From Leptasterias polaris (taxonomy: Eukaryota; Echinodermata; Asteroidea; Forcipulatida; Asteriidae), in assembly GCA_037783415.1 (NCBI GenBank), contig JAZGTN010000169.1, forward strand, positions 744,001 to 808,000: a DNA stretch of 64,000 bases, read 5' to 3'. Numbering within the stretch: position 1 is the first letter of the stretch; each line of letters begins with the position of its first letter. This document shows positions 57,079 to 64,000 of this stretch, piece after piece. Both the position numbers and the translations under genes were made by a program. Below the pieces are notes generated by a model. That model saw only the letters and a list, made by a program, of their open reading frames with translations, had not been told where the DNA came from and did not search any database.

Positions 57079-58771
57079 ATAAATAGCCAAACTTGTTTGT
57101 GTTGTTTCTTGCTCTGCTGTTTTGAAACAAAGCAGTTTGATTTCGTAGGCCCTACTATAATGAGCAAAATAATCATAGTTGTACCATTATTGCTTTTTAA
57201 AAACAAATATTGCTGGTTTTTAGTTGTTAAGGCTCTCATCTCTCTAATAAGTGGCTTCCAAAAAATAGTGTTTTTAATAATACATGTTATGCCAATAGGC
57301 CCCGCAAAGCACCTTTAGTACTTTATATTACCCCTGTTCATTGGTGTGTGATTTCTCAGGATTTTTCCTGATTTCAGGTTTTTCTCAAAATAGATCATTA
57401 AATTTTCTTAAAAGAAGTCAAACAGTCATCAAAGGGAGAAAGAAATAGTCCGTAATTGTGTCCAAACATAGTGTTGTGTTTCTGATGATTAACAGAGTCT
57501 GTAGTGTGAACCTCCTGAATTGTAACAACTACATGTGGGAGGTTCAGGGTCTAGAATGAGGGTGGAACCGTGGCCCCCAAACCATTTTTAGGATTTCTCA
57601 CACTCGTCAAATCTTATCCCTAATTTTAAGCACGCCTGAAATCATCCAAACTCCTTAGGAGTATGCAGTACTTGCAACCAAATGGGTGCACAGGTTGCTA
57701 AACATTTCTCTACCCTCTAGAAATACTCATACATGTATGTGTACAGGAGTCCATGTATTTTTGCTCAGTAAATTGTATATCAATTTCTTTATCAATATTT
57801 CCCTCAATAAAAGTACACTTTTAAAGTATGTTGTAATTCTAGCGATAGGTTTGTATTGTTTCTTTTTTAATCAGCATTTTCCTAACTGTTTGACTGATTA
57901 TTAATGTGTTTGAAACTAACCAAGGTGCACAACGTTTTGTCATGTAGACTTACAAAATACTAACACTGTTAAGAATAGTGTTTTGAATGGAGACTAATCT
58001 TTGAACTTCAACTTAAAGAAACCAGTTTTCAAGCCGCATTAGGGGACAAAAATAAAAGACCCGGCTACAGAAGGTGCACCATTTTGAATTTTACTGTTGA
58101 TGCAAACTTTTTGCAAAGTCAGACAGCACCCTCTTCAGCTTAAACCTGTTGATGCAAAAAGCACATCACGGGAAAATCAAAGCTTACTACAGGCTAGATT
58201 TCTGCGCTTAATAGCTTATAGAAATTGGCAAGTTACATATGATACTGTAAACGCAGAGTTCTGTGGTACGCACCGCCATGAAACAAGTTTCTTCAATAAG
58301 CCCTTCCCATGAAATATGCACGCATGCATACAGACACTATTGGTTTGCAAATGCCATAGAGTTGTGCATTAGGCAGACGCACAAACGCAGACAAAGCTAC
58401 CATCAGCCCCATATAAAAAGTTACAATGTTCTGTCATTTTGCCAACCAGTAGTGTTAATGCACTCACATTGTCTAATTTGCATCATGGGAAGGGTCTAGT
58501 CAGAATCGACTCAGCCTTTTTCAGCTGTCCCTTCATGTATTTTATAAGTAAATTTTGACGCACCAGATTCTTCAGGAATGTTCTGTAAGAGACCATCTTT
58601 AAAGAAACTTCCAGCTTGTGTTATATTTTTGCTTTGATTTACTCCATTCTTGCCATTTTTTTAAATCTCATATTCCATCCAGTGGATAACAGTTCCTTAA
58701 ACTCTGTTTCAAAGTGGGTGTCGTGCAAATATTAATGAGAGAGCTGATTGCAAACTGAGCCCCACTGTAAA
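57079..58771. other. Intron DNA, no gene recognised
   Basis: No splice-flanked frame was found. Open frames at 58097-58499 are short and unsupported. Confidence 0.4.
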
Positions 58772-59079
58772 GCTTATAGACCTTTCTTTTGTTGATAAAC
58801 AAAGTGCGCCGGTTGGCATGGACGGTCGAATGTTAGCAAAACATTCAATCGTGTTAAAAAATGTTGTGACCAAATTCAACATTTTCTGTAAAGATTCATG
58901 AACGGAAATTACTTTCATGATTGGTTGATTTGTTTCCAACAAATTCAACACTATTTTTGAATATTTGTGTACAAACTGTGGCAATCTGTTTTTGATTTGC
59001 AGTTATGGCTTTCCATACTTTTCCAACCTGGGTTGGCAAAAACTTGGGCTGTGACGTTGCAAAAGAAAGGTCTATAAGC
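58772..59079. mobile_element. 308-bp MITE with 20-bp perfect TIRs
   Basis: GCTTATAGACCTTTCTTTTG at 58772-58791 is exactly complementary to 59060-59079. The inside is non-coding. TATA within the end is compatible with TA targeting. Confidence 0.85.
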
Positions 59080-61061
59080 ATGAAAATGTGCTAAGTATAA
59101 CCCAATCATGCTTAGCAGGATCGGGTACCAGCCAAAATACCACAAAGTTTACATTGCTGCTTTTTATGCTTTAGCAAAGAACTTTGCTGAGCAGTATTTC
59201 TGCTAAATCAGCTCCTTGGGCCCTGCTCACTGAGCCAAAATGACTTGTGGTATGAATGCAAAAAAATGTAACTGATCGTGCAAGTCTTGCTTGTGATTGG
59301 AATTTGTTTGCGGTCCATGCGCTTCTGGTTTGCAAGCCCATTTTGCAAACCCATTTTTTCTGGGTGTAGATCTGAACGTTTTACTTTCAGGCAAAATTTG
59401 AAAATTGTTTTAAGGAACTGTGTCCAAAAATGATGCAAAAAAACATGAGTGTGTTTTACTAACTTGTGTGCTACTTCTTCTTTTCTTCCTTTTGCCTCCC
59501 TTCCTTTCTATCCCCCACCCCCTCCTACTCCACTCTCACAATCACCCCTTTTTCATAATGGCTTCATCCATCTTGACCTTTCACCTGCGGTGACCTCTTG
59601 TGTGTTTGTTGTGGACACAACAAATGCATAGTGCCAAAGCGCATCACCAAGGCGAAAAATTTACACATTCCCGCCATCATCCCGACAGCCATTTGAGAGC
59701 CAGCGATATCTCAGAGTGAGTTTTTTTTTGTCAGTTGGATTCATTTTGATGTCAAATTTTTGGTGTAATAATTCCACGTTTATCCATTATGGATTTCAGT
59801 GGTAGTGATGGTAAGAAACTGGGGAAAAATACCATTTTGAATATTGAATTTTCTCGGAATCACTCAAGGTACTGGTTACATTGTACCAATTAACATTTTG
59901 GTCTAAAACAGGATCACATAAGTTTTGAGACTGATAGTGTATGTGCAATATTTTCTCAGCCATGCCTTAGCATCAGATCGCAGTATTTTCATTTTCGACT
60001 CCATGTCAAAGCTCAAATGCTTACATTTCCTCCACTACATCCTATTTTATCCAGGCTATATTTTAAGCCTTAGCAAGGATGCACTTCAAACAGAAAAGCA
60101 ATTCTTTTTGTTAATTTACTACATGTGTCAGTGCTTCCAAAGTACGGAAGTTTTTTTAACAACACATAGAGATTTGTTCTTATACCACAAACCTCGCTTT
60201 CAGCTTTTGGTTTTTGTATTTTTGCTTGCTCATAAGTTATTTTCCAGTTTGTTCTCTATCTTGACTTTTTGTCCTGCAGTTTTGAATTGCATTTTATCAT
60301 CTAACCCTTTATACCTAAACAGTGGGTTATGGACAGAATAATTTCAGCATAAATCTTTGTTTTTTCTGATCACTTTTTCTAAAAAATGTCCTGCTCGGCA
60401 TGTTTGAAAAATTTCTTTAGTTTCTAGAACTTTATCTGTACAGGAACAGTATGTACAGAGTGCTCAGGCCAGAAACCTTAGGACTTTACCAACCTAGTTT
60501 ACAATCAAAATACATCCATGTATGTCATATTTGTTCAGTAGTTGTAGAATTCAAGGAATAGCAGTTCACACAACATCAGCAAGATTAGTGGCAGAAGTGG
60601 GATCATCGCTTTCGTGCCATTTTTATCTTAGAAGCAACACCTGTGGTCCTAATAAAAGGGCACACTACTCTATAACTTTATGATCTTTTATTAATCTGAT
60701 TACAGATTGTAGGGACATGTTTGGCACATACATCAAGAAGTTTCAACTTTCTGCTGATCAACTAATTTTATCAAGCATTGTCAAGTGAAAACCCCATAAA
60801 AGCAGAATTTCTGTTTAATAACCACTGCTAATACCATTGCAAGCAGACCAAGAGGCACGCTAGCTTGCCAGCGGTTCTTGTAAGCAGATGAGTGAAGCAA
60901 CAATTGTGAGCCCGCACATGCACTGTCAGATCTTCTTAATCGGTTGTGATGACCTATACTTGACGATACTTTCTGGTATTGTATGCACAAGAAACATTGC
61001 TTACTGTAATTGGACCCAGATCGCACAGGACAAAGGAAAATGTTTGTTTAATTCTTTACAG
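59080..61061. other. Intron end before exon 3
   Basis: A CT-rich tract lies at 59460-59560. The frame at 59925-60341 has no splice context or codon bias. The intron ends TTTGTTTAATTCTTTACAG at 61061, a good acceptor. Confidence 0.4.
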
Positions 61062-61218
61062 AGAAAGATCAAGGACCATGGAGACATCGATGACCCAATC
61101 AGACGATGAAGATACTTCAGGTGATGAAGCCTCCGAGGGCAGAGGCATCAGTGAAACTACCACCCAACTTGGACTAGACTTCCAACGTGTGTCTATCAGC
61201 GGGGATGATACAAGTGGG
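61062..61218 (+). CDS. Host gene internal exon, acidic segment
   Basis: Its first base completes the AG left by the exon at 49797 (Arg). It then encodes 52 residues (ERSRTMETSMTQSDDEDTSG and on), ending in phase 0 at GTGGG|GTAAGA. The segment is rich in Ser, Thr, Asp, Glu and Gly, so it is probably disordered and phosphorylatable. An in-frame ATG inside gives an alternative, shorter start, but the good acceptor and the phase match favour an internal exon. The next exon must lie to the right; I could not find it. Confidence 0.55.
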
Positions 61219-61243
61219 GTAAGAGATAGTGTAGATCTAAAGC

Positions 61244-61409
61244 AATACACCGATCCATTAAGCCACGCCCATTTGTCATTGACCAATCACAACCGCGAAA
61301 TCTGATCACCATTTGAGCCGTTTGGTGATCTTTGCACTTATGGTGATCGGGTTTCGCGGCTGTGATTGGTCAACTCATAAGGAGGCGCGGCTTAATGGAT
61401 CGGTGTATT
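61244..61409. mobile_element. 166-bp foldback element
   Basis: Left AATACACCGATCCATTAAGC and right GCTTAATGGATCGGTGTATT are exact complements. Pairing continues inward with gaps (ACCAATCACAACCGCG against CGCGGCTGTGATTGGT, and GATCACC against GGTGATC), so nearly the whole element folds on itself. Confidence 0.85.
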
Positions 61410-61435
61410 ACTTGCTCTGATTTGTCAACATTTAT

Positions 61436-61885
61436 GTAATAATAATAATAATAATAATAATGGATACTTATAATGCGCCACGTCTGTCACTAGTGACACT
61501 CCTGGCGCAGAACCCTAAGCTCACATCAGGGAACCATATACAAATAAACAGAGAATTACACAACTTATTAAAAGAGATGGGTTTTAAGTTCGTTCTTGAA
61601 TGTGAGGCAGGAAGTCTCCTTTCTCAGTTTGATGGGTAATGAGTTCCAGAGGGAAGGACCGGACCGAGAGAAAGAACGGTTTCCCCAGGAGTGATTTGAG
61701 AGGGGCACACGAAGAAGATTTGTGTCGGAGGAACGAAGGCATCGTTGTGGTTCATGGCGTTGTAGCAGCTCTTGGAGGTAGGTTGGTGCCGTGCCATGGA
61801 GAGAGCGGAAAACCAGCACCAATATCTTGAACACAATTCGCTGACGTACAGGAAGCCAGTGAAGTGCACTGAGGACGTGAATCAC
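61436..61885 (-). mobile_element. L2/CR1-type LINE 3' fragment
   Basis: An ATT tail at 61437-61461, a 3'UTR, then a 105-codon minus frame with LHWLPVRQRIVFKILVLVF and SWGNRSFSRSGPSLWNSLP. The C-terminus only remains. Confidence 0.8.
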
Positions 61886-62540
61886 ACATTAAAAGCAGAT
61901 CTGAGTTTGCCTACATGTATGACAAACTCAGGTTCATACCAACTGGTTTGGGAATGAGCAGTTTTCAACAAGATCTTTCTTATCTGATCAAAAGTTCATA
62001 AGTGCAAACATGTGGTTTAGGGTGTCACTGCCTGTGAGTTTACAGACAGAACCATCGACGAAATTTCACAGTTTCTTGTTTAAAATGTGAAGTATTGGGA
62101 AAGTGAGTTAAATGTTATCATTAAAGCAACTTTGAATCATAAAAATCGACCAAATATATCTCAAGAAATTGAATAAGAAACAATAGGACTTTCTCTCTGC
62201 TCTTCAGCATTTCGGTGATTTGACACCAGCAAGTAGGCTTGTGGGTTATGGATCACTGGCCTTGGGGAAGTGGGTTCCAGAGTGAATGTTTATAAAACAA
62301 TTACTTAACTGATAACAGCTGATAAGATTCACAGTGAAACTGGTGAGTAGAATTCTGAGATTTTGGTAAATTGTGGGAAAATCACTTAATGTTCCGATTT
62401 GAACTGGAAGTCAATCTCAAAATGATCTGTTCTTTGAAGCGTTTGTAGAACATTTAACAACCTATCCGATGATGTGTACATTGTAAAAATCAACGTTGTG
62501 GTCCACGAGTTATGATTTTTTCAAATATTAAACTTTGATT
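61886..62540. other. Nothing recognised
   Basis: AT-rich DNA without clear repeat edges. Confidence 0.3.
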
Positions 62541-62544
62541 TAAT

Positions 62545-63020
62545 GTTATTTGATACCCGATGACGTCATCATGACATCATCAAGTGCGTGTCGTCTTGAT
62601 ATTAAGGTCCAGCTGTCTGATGAGTTTGAATGTTCAATTCAATCTCAATCTTAAGTTATTCCGTAGATAAGCTCGAAAGTTGTTTTTTGAAGGAAAAAAA
62701 CGAAGGTGAACTTCGACCTAGGGTAACGACCCGGAAGATAAGGTCGTACGATTTTGGCGTTAACTTTTCAAATGTTGCCCCAGTCTTGATCTATGCGATG
62801 CCCAAGTATGAACATCATAGCTTTCATATATTCGTTGAGATACAGCAAAAAGCAAATGGTAATTTTTCAACTTTAAAAACCTTGTAATTCGACACCTGAT
62901 GACGTCATCATGACGTAATGACAACTGTGCTGTCTTCATATTGAGGTTCAATTATCTGATGAGTTTCAAGGTTCAATTCAGTTTCAATATTGAGTTATGT
63001 TGCCGAGAAGAGTTCTACGT
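62545..63020. repeat. Diverged direct repeat, period 339 bp, each with TGACGTCA
   Basis: Two ~120-bp segments starting at about 62550 and 62890 share GATGACGTCATCATGAC, then ATCTGATGAGTTTCAAGGTT-type and CAATCTCAAT-type words. TGACGTCA lies at 62561 and 62900. Confidence 0.7.
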
Positions 63021-63104
63021 AAGAAGAAGATGGAGAAGAAGAAAAAAAATCAGAACAAAAACAATAGGTGTTCGTGCTGAGTTGCACGAACACCTAATGA
63101 GCAC

Positions 63105-63545
63105 TTGTAAAGCGCCGGTATCCGTCAGGTATGACGCTCGTGGCGCATAAACAATAATAAACAGTAAACAATTATTCAGGAAAACGAGTACTGACAAAAG
63201 GAGTTTTTAGTGAAGATTTGAATGTTGACAGGAATTCTAATTGGCGCAAGTGTTGAGGAAGATTGTTCCATAGTTCAGGTGCAGCACGGGAGAAAGAGCG
63301 GTCTCCCCAAGAACGATGGGTTCTGGGGACGGACAATTGGAGAGATGTTGAAGACCGAAGAGTTCTTGAGATAATGTCGGTAATGTAGATTGGTGAAGTG
63401 CCGTGCAGAGATTGAAAAACCAGAAGGAGAATCTTGAAGGGAATGCGGTCAATGATGGGAAGCCAATGGAGGGACTTCAGTACCGAGGTTATGTGGGTTG
63501 TGCATTTGGATAAGGTGACGAGACGAGCAGATGCATTCTGCAATT
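63105..63545 (-). mobile_element. L2/CR1-type LINE 3' fragment
   Basis: A 3'UTR with GCGCCACGAGCG (minus strand) and a 123-codon frame with LHWLPIIDRIPFKILLLVF and SWGDRSFSRAAPELWNNLPQ. It is a different copy from 61436, about 1.2 kb away in the same orientation. Confidence 0.8.
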
Positions 63546-63604
63546 TTCCTTTTTACTGCTGCACTCCCTAATTTCAGCATCTTGCAATCTACATTTATCC
63601 CAGT

Positions 63605-63967
63605 TTAAAGGCCCTGTACACTATTGGTAAGATCGAAAAACACAAATGTTCACAGATTCACACATAACTTACATGATTTAAAGTAAGTAATGGTAGAAAG
63701 GGTTCCTTAAAATATTTCTGCCTAAAATGCTATCGTTTCTGAGAAATGAGTAAAACAATAGTTTTTATCACGCGCGATAATAAACTCGATGTTTGAAAAA
63801 CAGAAAACACATAAGGTCTCCTTTCACTATTTTCTCGTGACCTCGGTGACCAATTGAGCTCAAATTTTCACAGGTTTGTTATTTCATGTATGTGGTTGAT
63901 TACACAAAACATGAACACTGTCTGTGATTATTTTGTCAGCTCTGCCAATCCTGTATAATACCTTTAA
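63605..63967 (-). mobile_element. Family B MITE, copy 3
   Basis: TTAA at 63605-63608 and 63964-63967, in inverse orientation. The alternating tract reads ATCACGCGCGATAA. Confidence 0.85.
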
Positions 63968-64000
63968 GAGGAATGTGAGTGAATACCTAAGTTGTTCTTT

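Overview
The window is animal nuclear DNA: no operons, a very low density of genuine coding sequence, split exons with GT/AG borders, and a dense layer of transposable-element remains. The repeat set (TTAA-flanked MITEs, tRNA-derived SINEs, CR1/L2-like LINEs ending in (ATT)n-type tails) and the constant recurrence of the palindrome TACATGTA suggest a marine invertebrate deuterostome, most likely an echinoderm and perhaps a sea star. That assignment is inference from recalled repeat types, not a search.

Host genes: the best candidate is a plus-strand gene seen as three exons at 25038-25174 (5'UTR plus start codon), 49797-50028 and 61062-61218. Each is bounded by plausible splice sites and the junction phases match (1 nt + 2 nt, then 2 nt + 1 nt), giving the first ~164 residues of a protein I do not recognise. 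Its introns (about 24.6 and 11.0 kb) are filled with mobile elements. The gene should start left of 25038 and continue right of 61218, possibly beyond the window.

Layout. 1-3100: AT-rich DNA with twelve copies of a 13-mer (ATGTCGGACGGAA) in both orientations. 3100-18400: MITEs of several families (A, B, C, D and singletons), one tRNA-derived SINE and simple repeats. 18412-23123: a 4.7-kb candidate DNA transposon with an intact 713-aa Mutator-like transposase-type ORF between two identical 485-bp direct repeats. 24111-25037: a SINE leading into exon 1. 25337-28559: a TTAA-bordered piggyBac-like element carrying a decayed L2/CR1-type LINE. 28861-40555: more MITEs, a long perfect hairpin at 31557-31657, a tRNA-like repeat and a SINE. 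40556-43345: a second, 5'-truncated LINE. 43350-49796: repeat E, a hAT-like element with 8-bp target duplication, a 91-bp tandem duplication, and a MITE split by a SINE. 50029-61061: SINEs, LINE ends, a nine-unit minisatellite and MITEs. 61219-64000: a foldback element, two LINE 3' ends, a CRE-bearing direct repeat and a family B MITE.

The elements do not form a pathway. They record successive insertion: SINE into MITE, TIR element into MITE, LINE into a piggyBac-like element, hAT into a SINE remnant. The only intact enzyme-coding gene is the 713-aa transposase-like ORF; the LINE ORFs are frameshifted or truncated.
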